From Bacteroidota bacterium (GTDB lineage Bacteria > Bacteroidota > Bacteroidia > Flavobacteriales > Crocinitomicaceae): 42,334 nucleotides of DNA. The notes under the pieces are model-generated. The model was given only the letters and a program-made list of their open reading frames with translations. It was not told the DNA's origin and did not search any database. A program made the translations under genes and the position numbers. Below are positions 31,959 through 40,041 of this stretch, piece by piece. The stretch is taken from positions 1 through 42,334 of the forward strand of contig JAKQEZ010000380.1 of assembly GCA_029558435.1 (NCBI GenBank). The letters run 5' to 3'. Each line of letters begins with the position of its first letter. Position 1 is the stretch's first letter.

Positions 31959-32709
31959 TATGAAACACCACAGCACTCGCCTGAGATGTTGGCATAATCA
32001 CCAAATCGTTGATGGTAACATGTTGTGGGCGTGTTGCAACAAAATAAATAGTTTCCGCAATATCTTGTGCAATTAACGGTTCAAACCCATTGTAGGTAGC
32101 ATCTGCCTTTGCTTGATCGCCTTTAAAACGCACCAAAGAAAATTCTGTTTCTACTGCACCTGGGGCAATATTGGTAACTTTAATTCCTTCGTTTACCAAA
32201 TCAATACGCATGGCTTTTGAAAGTGCATCAACAGCATGTTTTGACGCACAATATACGTTCCCCATTGGGTAAACTTCTTTGCCAGCAATGCTTCCAATGT
32301 TAAAAATATGACCGGCTTTGTTTTGTTTTAAAATCGGAATAACTTCTTTTGAAACATACAACAACCCTTTGATGTTGGTGTCAATCATGCGGTTCCAATC
32401 GTCAATATCGCCCATTTCAATTGGTTCTCTTCCTACTGCCAAACCAGCATTGTTAATTAAAATAGCAATTTTTTGTTTGGTTGCCTCTGAAAGTGATAGT
32501 ATGGCTGTTTTTACGGCGTCTAAATCCCGAACATCAAAATGAAGGCATTGCACATCAACACCAAATTGTGTTAACTCTTGTTGCAATTCAACTAAACGTT
32601 CTTTTCTGCGGCCAGTTATAATCAAATGAAAACCATTTTTTGCAAATTCTTGTGCACATGCTTTGCCAATTCCAGAAGTGGCACCGGTTATAAAAACATA
32701 TTTATCCAT
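31948..32709 (-). CDS. Short-chain dehydrogenase/reductase, YdfG-like
   Basis: 253 residues, classical SDR. Cofactor loop TGATSGIG (8-15) followed by TGRRKERL (32-39), whose two arginines favour NADPH; NNAG (86-89); catalytic S140, Y153 and K157. The sequence PGAVETEFSLVRF near residue 190 resembles E. coli YdfG (NADP-dependent 3-hydroxy acid/serine dehydrogenase), so that is the best guess. The start overlaps the end of the upstream membrane-protein gene by eight bases, so the two are translated together, although no functional link is obvious. Confidence 0.92.
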   Translation of the reverse strand: MDKYVFITGATSGIGKACAQEFAKNGFHLIITGRRKERLVELQQELTQFGVDVQCLHFDVRDLDAVKTAILSLSEATKQKIAILINNAGLAVGREPIEMGDIDDWNRMIDTNIKGLLYVSKEVIPILKQNKAGHIFNIGSIAGKEVYPMGNVYCASKHAVDALSKAMRIDLVNEGIKVTNIAPGAVETEFSLVRFKGDQAKADATYNGFEPLIAQDIAETIYFVATRPQHVTINDLVIMPTSQASAVVFHKKQ

Positions 32710-34180
32710 TTTTCATTACTTTTTTGAAGTCAAACACAATGATTGTTATTAGCATCATAGCCAATTGAATAGGGATTTTGTAACGAACAATTGCACCTAT
32801 AACAGGTGTGGTCCAACCAATTAATAGAGCTAATACAAAAGAAAAAGTTACCAACGCAGCAATTAGTGCTATTTCAATGGTGGATAATTTTCGTCTAAAA
32901 AAAAGCAATACCACAATAAAAACGAGCAACAAGCCATAATTATCAATCATAGAAAAATATTTGTAAATAGAATGTGGTGGATCGTTGAAATAGGGACGTA
33001 AAAATGTATTTTCTAGTGCTTCTGGAATATTTAGTAAAAGCTGTAAACTAGAGTCATATATTGGCGTTAACTCTATGTAACTTCCGCTAAAAATTCCATC
33101 GTAATACAAAATCCAAGGCGTTTCATTACTATTGGCAGGAATCAAACATTTGCGTTTATCTTTTAACTCGTAGGCATGGGTATATTCTCCCCAAACATCT
33201 TTAGAAAGCACAACCGTAGAATCTTTTTTGTTGATTGTAACATACGGCAAATTTTCATTGTAAATAACATAAATACAAGTATCTGCTCGTGCATAAACGC
33301 CACCTTTGCCAATGTTCATAAAATCGTATTGTTGAAACGATAATTTATTAACCACTGGTTTTAACGGTGGGGTTAGTAAACTTAGTAACGTTCCAATAGT
33401 CAATATGCATACAACTATAACTGCTTTTTTGAGTGGTTGAATGCGTTTATATAGTTGATATACAACAATACCAGGAATGATGCAGAAAACTAAATAGAAT
33501 TTGATGTTAAGTAAACAAAACACTGAAAGCAACAACAATACAATTTTTTTAATCAATGAAAATTGTCCAAGAATGGCATACAAAAATAAACCCAATGAAA
33601 AGTAAATGAGGGGTTCTTTTAAAATTCCAGACGACCAAAACAATGCGCTTGGCATCAATAAAAGCGCAAAAAACGCGAGAATTGTGGGTATTTTAAAATA
33701 AGGCGAAGTGGCTACCACCATTAAGCGCAAGCCTAAAATGCTAATCAAAGAAATGATTAATAAATGTATGGATTGATAGCCGAAGGAGAAAAAATGAATA
33801 ATGGAATGCAACCGCAAGATGTTTCTTGAATCGTTAAACCATTTGATGCCATAATAATCCCACTGTTCGGTGTCTGCTAAATAATTACACACCATATCCG
33901 CGTTTTCAATTCCCAGCATAAAACGGAAATAATCCAACGGAGAGGTGTAAAAAACTTTGTTTAGTTCCTTACTGTCATGCAAAAAAGCACTGGCATCAGC
34001 AGTTAGTTCTCCAACACCATAGTGGTAAGAATATACGTAAATAAAAAACAAACCTACAGCAAACTTAATGGTAAAACCTATTGGCATCACCCATGGATTG
34101 GCGCCAAGAAGCCTAAATTGAGGCACATACCTCAAAAGCACAATCAGTAAAAGGAAAATGAAAATAGTGTAGGCTATCAT
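32702..34180 (-). CDS. Large polytopic membrane protein, unknown function
   Basis: 492 residues with about ten or eleven membrane segments. Between segments lies a soluble loop of about 100 residues (roughly 300-400, GGVYARADTCIYVIY and on) that would be extracytoplasmic. The stretch LMPSALFWSSGILKEPLIYFSLGLFLY (about 175-201) resembles a motif in Bacteroidota membrane proteins annotated as EpsG-like or GT-C-like glycan enzymes, with conserved Pro-Ser, Gly and Lys-Glu. I cannot name the family. It is upstream of and overlaps the SDR gene; a TATATTTG box lies 17 bases before its ATG. Confidence 0.8.
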   Translation of the reverse strand: MIAYTIFIFLLLIVLLRYVPQFRLLGANPWVMPIGFTIKFAVGLFFIYVYSYHYGVGELTADASAFLHDSKELNKVFYTSPLDYFRFMLGIENADMVCNYLADTEQWDYYGIKWFNDSRNILRLHSIIHFFSFGYQSIHLLIISLISILGLRLMVVATSPYFKIPTILAFFALLLMPSALFWSSGILKEPLIYFSLGLFLYAILGQFSLIKKIVLLLLSVFCLLNIKFYLVFCIIPGIVVYQLYKRIQPLKKAVIVVCILTIGTLLSLLTPPLKPVVNKLSFQQYDFMNIGKGGVYARADTCIYVIYNENLPYVTINKKDSTVVLSKDVWGEYTHAYELKDKRKCLIPANSNETPWILYYDGIFSGSYIELTPIYDSSLQLLLNIPEALENTFLRPYFNDPPHSIYKYFSMIDNYGLLLVFIVVLLFFRRKLSTIEIALIAALVTFSFVLALLIGWTTPVIGAIVRYKIPIQLAMMLITIIVFDFKKVMKNG

Positions 34181-34197
34181 CTACATTTAAGTTTTAG

Positions 34198-34205
34198 CAA
34201 ATATA
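34198..34205 (-). promoter_or_regulatory. -7 promoter box of the polytopic protein and SDR operon
   Basis: Minus strand TATATTTG matches TAnnTTTG, 17 bases before the ATG at 34180. The nearest TTG is only 9 bases upstream, too close. Confidence 0.42.
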
Positions 34206-34221
34206 CAATTTGTTCAAAAAC

Positions 34222-34812
34222 TTAACGATTTTCTTCTTGTTCATTTTTCCACTGTTCTGCAACATCGTCCAATTCATTGTAAAAAGCCTCGCCCCATTCA
34301 CGAACTATTGGCTCTTTTAAGAATTTATAAACGGGAACATTTAAACTTTCTCCTAGTTTACAAGCAGGGTCGCAAATATCCCATTCATCGTAATTCAAAG
34401 CGGTGTATTGCTCAAACTTACGCACACGAATCGGGTAGAGATGGCATGAAATAGGTTTTTTAAACGTTGTTTTTCCTTCAAGAAACGCTTTTTCAATAGC
34501 ACATTTTGTTATTCCATGTTCGTCAAAATAAACAAAAGCACATTCGGCTCCGTTTACAAGCGTAGTTACAGGTTCTCCGTCTTCATCCAAATAGTAAACG
34601 CCCGTTTTTTTCACGGCTTCAATGCCTTCTGGACGCATGTAGGGCAAAATCACGTCTAAATCTTCTTCAATTTTGTCCACTTCTTCATACGTCAGTGGCG
34701 CACCAGCATCCCCCTCAACACAACACGCACCTTTGCAGGCATTCAAGTCACACACAAACTTGCGATCAAACAATTGTGTAGAAATCAACTTATCATCTAT
34801 TTCGACTAACAT
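34222..34812 (-). CDS. DUF3109 family Cys-rich protein
   Basis: 196 residues from the ATG at 34812 (MLVEIDDKLIST); a longer in-frame reading from 34878 adds an unlikely hydrophobic stretch and almost touches the upstream gene. Nine cysteines: C21, C26, C30 and C31 (CDLNACKGACC), C91, C104, C123 (ISCHLYPIR), C147 and C151 (CDPAC). The pattern is that of DUF3109, related to the YkgJ zinc or Fe-S cluster proteins, of unknown function. The downstream C-terminal part is acidic. It follows the ComM-like gene by 67 bases. Confidence 0.85.
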   Translation of the reverse strand: MLVEIDDKLISTQLFDRKFVCDLNACKGACCVEGDAGAPLTYEEVDKIEEDLDVILPYMRPEGIEAVKKTGVYYLDEDGEPVTTLVNGAECAFVYFDEHGITKCAIEKAFLEGKTTFKKPISCHLYPIRVRKFEQYTALNYDEWDICDPACKLGESLNVPVYKFLKEPIVREWGEAFYNELDDVAEQWKNEQEENR

Positions 34813-34879
34813 CGCTTTTTTTTTGCAAATTTCATTAAAATATATGGAAATGTAAAAGAAACTCCTAATTACTTGCAAA

Positions 34880-36418
34880 TTATCCGCCCCAATTCATTCT
34901 ATCCAATGTTCTAAATTGGATTGCTTCTGCAATGTGTTGAGTAGCAATCTGCTCCGATTTATCCAAATCTGCAATGGTTCTGGCAACTTTTAAAATTCGA
35001 TCAAATGCTCGCGCAGAAAGTCCCAATCTGTCCATGGCATTTTTCAAAATTGCTTTGCTTTCGGGTGCTAATTGACAATACGCCTTTATTTCTTTGCTCC
35101 CCATTTGTGCATTGCAATAAATTCCTTTTGCTGCTGTATATCTGTTTTGTTGAATTAAACGTGCGTTGATAACACGTTCACGGATGCTTTTACTACATTC
35201 ACCCTCTTGCTCTGCTGCCAATTCTTCAAATGAAACCGGTGTAACTTCAATGTGCAAGTCAATTCTATCCAGCAAGGGACCAGAAATTTTGTTCAAATAA
35301 TTGCGCACTGCCCCTTGACTGCACGAACATTCTTTTTCTGGATGGTTGAAATAACCACAAGGGCACGGATTCATAGCGCCAATGAGCATTACTCCAGCTG
35401 GAAAATCAATGGTGTATTTGGCTCGTGAAATGGTTACCACACGGTCTTCTAATGGTTGGCGCATAACTTCCAATGCAGAACGTTTAAATTCGGGCAATTC
35501 GTCCAAAAATAAAACGCCGTTGTGTGCCAACGAAAATTCTCCCGGTTGCGGATAAGTGCCTCCACCAACCAATGCTGTGTCGGAAATGGAATGATGAGGT
35601 TTACGAAACGGACGCTGAGTGATTAATCCGTGCGAACTTTTTATTTTTCCTGCTACACTGTGAATTTTTGTGGTTTCCAAAGCCTCGTCTAAAGTCATTG
35701 GCGGTAAAATGGTTGATAAACGTTTGGCTAACATGGATTTTCCAGCTCCTGGTGGACCAATCAACACAACGTTGTGCCCGCCCGATGCAGCAATTTCAAA
35801 TGCCCGTTTAATTTTTTGTTGCCCTTTAACGTCTTTAAAATCAACTTCAAAATCATCTAAAAGTGTTGTAAAAGTTTGTTCGATGTCAATTTTTACAGGT
35901 TGAACAGTCGATTCGCCGTTCAAAAAATCAACCACTTCTTTGAGCGATTGCATACCATAAACATCAATTCCATCCACAACAGCAGCTTCTTGCGCATTTT
36001 CATAAGGAAGAATTACTGACTTAAAGCCTTCTTTTTTGGCTTGCAACACCATGGGCAAAATTCCTTTAACGGGTTGCAAATTACCGTCCAACGATAATTC
36101 ACCCACCATCTGAAACGTTTCCAATTGCTCGGATTGAATTTGCTCTGATACAGCCAACACCCCAATAGCAATGGGCAAGTCAAACACAGAACCTTCTTTT
36201 CGAATGTCGGCTGGTGCCATGTTGATGGTAACTTCGCGCTGTGGAAATTTGTAATTGTTGTTGGCAAATGCTGCTTTGATGCGCAAATGACTTTCTTTGA
36301 CCGAAGAATCGGGCAATCCGACAAGAAAAAAATTGATTCCTTGTCCTAAGTTTACTTCAATTGTAATGGTAGTTGCGTCAATTCCAATAACGGAACTACT
36401 ATAGGTTTTTACAAGCAT
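34880..36418 (-). CDS. YifB/ComM family Mg chelatase-like ATPase
   Basis: 512 residues. N-terminal Lon-protease-like domain (about 1-170, with [15 protein letters not shown]), then AAA+ Mg-chelatase core: Walker A GPPGAGKS (221-228), Walker B LFLDE (about 305-309), [28 protein letters not shown] with further cysteines (about 354-370), and a C-terminal helical domain. ComM in Vibrio is a hexameric helicase that helps branch migration during natural transformation; YifB proteins in general have that presumed role. Length and motifs are complete. No com genes are adjacent. Confidence 0.93.
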   Translation of the reverse strand: MLVKTYSSSVIGIDATTITIEVNLGQGINFFLVGLPDSSVKESHLRIKAAFANNNYKFPQREVTINMAPADIRKEGSVFDLPIAIGVLAVSEQIQSEQLETFQMVGELSLDGNLQPVKGILPMVLQAKKEGFKSVILPYENAQEAAVVDGIDVYGMQSLKEVVDFLNGESTVQPVKIDIEQTFTTLLDDFEVDFKDVKGQQKIKRAFEIAASGGHNVVLIGPPGAGKSMLAKRLSTILPPMTLDEALETTKIHSVAGKIKSSHGLITQRPFRKPHHSISDTALVGGGTYPQPGEFSLAHNGVLFLDELPEFKRSALEVMRQPLEDRVVTISRAKYTIDFPAGVMLIGAMNPCPCGYFNHPEKECSCSQGAVRNYLNKISGPLLDRIDLHIEVTPVSFEELAAEQEGECSKSIRERVINARLIQQNRYTAAKGIYCNAQMGSKEIKAYCQLAPESKAILKNAMDRLGLSARAFDRILKVARTIADLDKSEQIATQHIAEAIQFRTLDRMNWGG

Positions 36419-36496
36419 AAAAGGTATGTTTTAAGGTTAAACTTTACCTAAGTTAACGAAAAAAATGATTTAACCCCAAACAATTTTAAAAAAAAA

Positions 36497-36841
36497 TTAC
36501 CCTCCTTTGCGTTTTGTTTGATATCCTTCGGCTTCTAAAAGTGAAATGACTTTATCTCTGAAATTTCCTTGAATAAGTATTTCTCCATCTTTAACACTGC
36601 CTCCAACGCCGCATTTTGTTTTCAATGTTTTACCCAATTCTTTTAAATCATCTTCTGTTCCAACAAATCCTTCGATTAGCGTAACTTCTTTGCCTCCACG
36701 CGATTTTTTATCAATGGAAACATACAATTTTTGCTGGTTTTTGGGCAATGTTTCCACTTCTTCTTCCTCTTCAAACTCATATCCAAAATTAGGATTGGTA
36801 GAATACACCACATTGATACGTTCTTTTTTATTCTTTGCCAT
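36497..36841 (-). CDS. SUI1/YciH-like translation initiation factor
   Basis: 114 residues. After a charged N-terminus with an acidic run (FEEEEEVE, about 22-29), the eIF1/SUI1 fold follows: KLYVSIDKKSRGGKEVTLIEGF (about 38-59), LKTKCGVGGSVKDGEILIQGN (about 73-93) and a final helix. Bacterial YciH proteins can discriminate start codons in vitro; their cellular role is uncertain. It lies 4 bases downstream of the GDPD-like gene and is the last gene of a three-gene operon; 78 bases separate it from the YifB gene. Confidence 0.9.
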   Translation of the reverse strand: MAKNKKERINVVYSTNPNFGYEFEEEEEVETLPKNQQKLYVSIDKKSRGGKEVTLIEGFVGTEDDLKELGKTLKTKCGVGGSVKDGEILIQGNFRDKVISLLEAEGYQTKRKGG

Positions 36842-36845
36842 CGTC

Positions 36846-37637
36846 TTAGGTTTTTTCTATTAATGCCGCCTTCACATCGTCAACAATAACCACATCGGGT
36901 TGTTTTTTCATTGCCTGACGAATGGTTTTGGGTGCACGTATGTCAAACAAAAATACGTTTTTATTTTGAGATTTTATCCAATTCACATCATCTGTTGTGC
37001 TATTTGAATTGCGTAATACAACGGCATCAAACGGATTGTTTTGCCAATTGATAGTTTTTAATTCGTCTAGATTGAATACGTTTAAAGCTGTTTTCCAACC
37101 TTTTTGCTTAAATCCCGCAAGCCAATTGGGATAATTGGTGATGAGAACAAAATTGCAATTGGAATTTCCATCAATGATTGGTTGCAAAGCCGCAATAAAA
37201 TGTGCTTGATTCAAAATTTGATTTTCGCACGCGTTAAAATGGCGAATGTCTAAATAAAATGTAAACCCCGTATAGTTTTCAAACGGCAATTCGTCCAAAC
37301 GGGTTAATTTTTCTTTGTTGGCCGATTTATAGCGGATTGTTGCTAATTCGTCAGAGTTTTTACTGGCAATGCATCCCGAAGCTGTTGTTGCTTCTTCTAA
37401 TTTTTCATCGTGATACAACCACAATTGTTGGTCGAGTGAAAGCTGAACGTCTATTTCCACCCCCGATATGCCATTCAAACCCAAAGCCAAATTGATAGCT
37501 TGCAAGGTGTTTTCTTGATAAATGGAATTTTGAATATTGAGTCCATTGCCCGCATGTCCCACCACTTCAACCGATGAAAATTGTTGTTTATCGCAACCAA
37601 AAAACAAGCAAAATAACAGCAACCAACTAAAACGCAT
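36846..37637 (-). CDS. Glycerophosphodiester phosphodiesterase-like lipoprotein
   Basis: 263 residues. Lipoprotein signal (FFGC, lipidation at C15). The GDPD TIM-barrel elements are present: VVGHAGNG with H28, QENTLQA with E42-N43-T44, GVEIDVQ with E61 and D63, and LYHDEKL with H76. In typical enzymes the first motif is HRG; here the arginine that contacts the phosphate is replaced by alanine (HAG). Active histidines and the metal acids are kept, so activity is possible but perhaps on a different phosphodiester. The C-terminal half is more divergent. The start overlaps the outer-membrane-like gene by 11 bases, so expression is coupled. Confidence 0.82.
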   Translation of the reverse strand: MRFSWLLLFCLFFGCDKQQFSSVEVVGHAGNGLNIQNSIYQENTLQAINLALGLNGISGVEIDVQLSLDQQLWLYHDEKLEEATTASGCIASKNSDELATIRYKSANKEKLTRLDELPFENYTGFTFYLDIRHFNACENQILNQAHFIAALQPIIDGNSNCNFVLITNYPNWLAGFKQKGWKTALNVFNLDELKTINWQNNPFDAVVLRNSNSTTDDVNWIKSQNKNVFLFDIRAPKTIRQAMKKQPDVVIVDDVKAALIEKT

Positions 37638-38136
37638 AGCTCACATCTATTTGAATTATATAACCAAAGGTTCCATAAGTTTGCCTTTTATTAACCAATG
37701 TATGAAAATCATTTTCCCACAAACCGCCCACCATCAGCGTTTGACCAAAGCGCCATTGATTGCCCACATTCCAACGCAAGCCTCCCATCAATTCATGAAA
37801 CTGCACAATGTCTTTTGTTGTCGTTCCAAAACGGTAGAGAGAATAGGTATATTGCATTCCTAAACCCAGATTAATTTTAGGTTTGTGAATTAAATTATAA
37901 AATCCGTTGGTTTTTAGTTTAGGAAAAAATCGTTTTTGAAAAATAGAGCGATTAATGCCGTATTCAAATCCCACATTCCACTCAAATGCTTGGTGTTGTT
38001 GACCGTATTCAAAACCATGAAAAAAATCAACTTTGGTTAAACTTAAAGATGTAGAAACCCGTTGTTGCCCCCATGAAGCAAATGATAGGGAGAAAATAAA
38101 TAAACAACAACAAATAGCTTTGTGCATGAGCAGCAT
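37627..38136 (-). CDS. Small outer-membrane beta-barrel-like protein
   Basis: 169 residues with a signal peptide (AICCCLFIFSLSFASWG, cut near residue 24); an alternative start codon is three residues later. The mature part has repeated alternating hydrophobic/polar strands with aromatic residues and glycines (for example INLGLGMQYTYSLYRFG, GGLRWNVGNQWRFG), and ends in Tyr-Ala-Phe, a C-terminal aromatic as in many outer-membrane barrels. Eight or fewer strands would fit. I do not recognise a named family. First gene of the operon with the GDPD-like lipoprotein and SUI1 factor. Confidence 0.68.
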   Translation of the reverse strand: MLLMHKAICCCLFIFSLSFASWGQQRVSTSLSLTKVDFFHGFEYGQQHQAFEWNVGFEYGINRSIFQKRFFPKLKTNGFYNLIHKPKINLGLGMQYTYSLYRFGTTTKDIVQFHELMGGLRWNVGNQWRFGQTLMVGGLWENDFHTLVNKRQTYGTFGYIIQIDVSYAF

Positions 38137-38205
38137 TTATCGGTTAAAATTTTGGTTAAAAATGCTAAACCTGCTGATTTCATCAACTGATTTTTTGGTT
38201 TTTTA

Positions 38206-38213
38206 CAAATATA
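38206..38213 (-). promoter_or_regulatory. -7 promoter box of the outer-membrane/GDPD/SUI1 operon
   Basis: Minus strand TATATTTG matches TAnnTTTG, 69 bases before the ATG at 38136. No TTG at the expected distance. Confidence 0.4.
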
Positions 38214-38330
38214 AAAAATGACTTTTGGATAGACTCTTTTTAATATTAAAAAATAAACGGATGAATTTGAATTGATGTTTGTGAATTGGCAACCCCAAAA
38301 AAAATCTGGTTAAATAAATGTTAATATTAT

Positions 38331-38338
38331 TACTTTTG
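38331..38338 (+). promoter_or_regulatory. -7 promoter box of the thioredoxin-domain gene
   Basis: TACTTTTG matches TAnnTTTG, 40 bases before the start codon at 38379. No clear TTG at 17-23 bases upstream. Confidence 0.42.
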
Positions 38339-38378
38339 GAACGAAACTTGAGTCAATCAATTAAATTCAACCAACAAA

Positions 38379-39932
38379 ATGGACATTATGAAACACATTT
38401 TAACTTTAGTAATTGCTGTTGCAGCAACATTTTCATTTGGACAAAAATTAAGATTCAAAATTGCTGACCAAAAAGACACTACCATCTTTTTAGTGAAATA
38501 CAATGGTGCAAAATTATACTATGCCGATACTGCCGAAATGAAAGGTGGAGTAGTGGAATTTAATGGTGCAAAGCAAAAACCAGGTATGTTGGGCTTGTTG
38601 TTTCCGGGGCAACAGTTGTTAGAATTTATTTACAACAATGAGGAGGTAAACATTGAGGCAAAAGGGCCAAAATATGCTGAAACAATGGTTGTAAAAAAAT
38701 CCGAAGAAAATAAAGTTTTTAACGAGTATGTGAAATTCATCACCGGTAAGCGTATGGATGCGCAAAAAATTGCCGATGAAATGAATAAATTGGATAAAAA
38801 AAGTGCTGAATACAAAGAAAAACAAACAAAAATTGATGCCATTAGCAAAGAAGTATTCAATTTTCAAAACAATTTGGCTACTGTCCACTCCAATAAATTA
38901 ATTGGTAAAATGGTAAAAATGACCATTGATATTGATATTCCAGAACCGCCAGTAGACAGCAAAGGCAACATCATTGATTCTAATTTTAGATACCATTATT
39001 TTAGAGATCACTTTTTTGATAACGTTGATTTTAGTGTAGATGGGTTGGTGAATACACCTATTTTTGGAAATAAAATTGAATACTATTTCAGCAATAAAAT
39101 GTTGATTCAACATTGGGATACCATTTTAAAATATTCCTACAATCTTATCGATAAATTGAACCCAAAATCAAAAGCATTTGAATACATCGTTTCTTATGTT
39201 ACCAGCACTTATGGTAAAAGCAATCAAATGGGGATGGATAAAGTGTATGTGATGATGGCTGATAAATATTATTGCTCTAAAAATGCCGAAGGAAAATCAC
39301 CAGCTTATTGGATGACCGAAGATAAATTGAAAGAATTGTGCGAAAAAATTGATGTTCAAAAACATTTAGTTATGGGGGTGAAAGCTCCAAACATCATTTT
39401 GCCAGATACGTTGGATAAGCCTTGGGATCAATTAAATTGGGTGAATTTGCATAAAGTTGATGCCGAATACACGGTGTTGTATTTCTGGGATCCAGAATGT
39501 GGACATTGTAAAAAAGTGACACCAAAATTAGCAACACTTTACGACAAAAAATTGAAAGACAGAAACATTGAAGTAGTTGCAATTGGTAAAGCTACGGGCG
39601 AAGAATACAAAAAATGGAAAGATTACATTAAGAAAAACAATTTGAATTTCATTAACATCGCTGTTACCGAAGCTATATTAAAAGTAGGAAAAGAAGATGC
39701 TCGCAAGTTGATTCCACGTTTTACAACTCTTGAATCGATGAATGTATCTCAAACCTATGATATTTTCTCAACTCCACGTGTTTTTGTGTTGGATAAGGAT
39801 AAAAACTTTATTGCTAAACAAATTTCTATTTCTCAATTAGAAGAAATGTTAGACCGTTTGCAAGGAAAAGCAGATTTACCTAAATTATTCCCACCAGATA
39901 AGGAAGAAGACGAGCACATGCAAAGCAAGTAG
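38379..39932 (+). CDS. Exported thioredoxin-domain protein with DUF4369-like N-terminus (TlpA-like)
   Basis: 517 residues. Signal peptide ends near FSFGQ (residue 22); a start at the in-frame ATG 38388 (MKHILTL) is equally possible. Residues 25-115 fit DUF4369 (beta-rich), 110-330 are mostly helical and charged (DUF5106-like), and the C-terminal thioredoxin fold starts near 333 (VMGVKAPNIILPD) with the redox motif CGHC (374-377) in FWDPECGHCKK. TlpA-like proteins reduce disulfides in the periplasm or outer-membrane-facing space, for example in cytochrome maturation or cysteine handling. A short acidic C-terminus ends it. Single-gene unit. Confidence 0.88.
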   Translation: MDIMKHILTLVIAVAATFSFGQKLRFKIADQKDTTIFLVKYNGAKLYYADTAEMKGGVVEFNGAKQKPGMLGLLFPGQQLLEFIYNNEEVNIEAKGPKYAETMVVKKSEENKVFNEYVKFITGKRMDAQKIADEMNKLDKKSAEYKEKQTKIDAISKEVFNFQNNLATVHSNKLIGKMVKMTIDIDIPEPPVDSKGNIIDSNFRYHYFRDHFFDNVDFSVDGLVNTPIFGNKIEYYFSNKMLIQHWDTILKYSYNLIDKLNPKSKAFEYIVSYVTSTYGKSNQMGMDKVYVMMADKYYCSKNAEGKSPAYWMTEDKLKELCEKIDVQKHLVMGVKAPNIILPDTLDKPWDQLNWVNLHKVDAEYTVLYFWDPECGHCKKVTPKLATLYDKKLKDRNIEVVAIGKATGEEYKKWKDYIKKNNLNFINIAVTEAILKVGKEDARKLIPRFTTLESMNVSQTYDIFSTPRVFVLDKDKNFIAKQISISQLEEMLDRLQGKADLPKLFPPDKEEDEHMQSK

Positions 39933-39986
39933 TAGGCGATAATTACCAATGTAACCATTTTGTAGTTGATTATTAGTTAAAAATAT

Positions 39987-40019
39987 TTGTAATTATTTTC
40001 ACCTATTTCCATATATTTG
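39987..40019 (+). promoter_or_regulatory. Complete Bacteroidota-type promoter of the second T9SS gene
   Basis: TTG (39987-39989), a 22-base spacer and TATATTTG (40012-40019), followed by a start codon 22 bases later at 40042. Confidence 0.6.
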
Positions 40020-40041
40020 TAAAAAAATTAATACAAAATAT

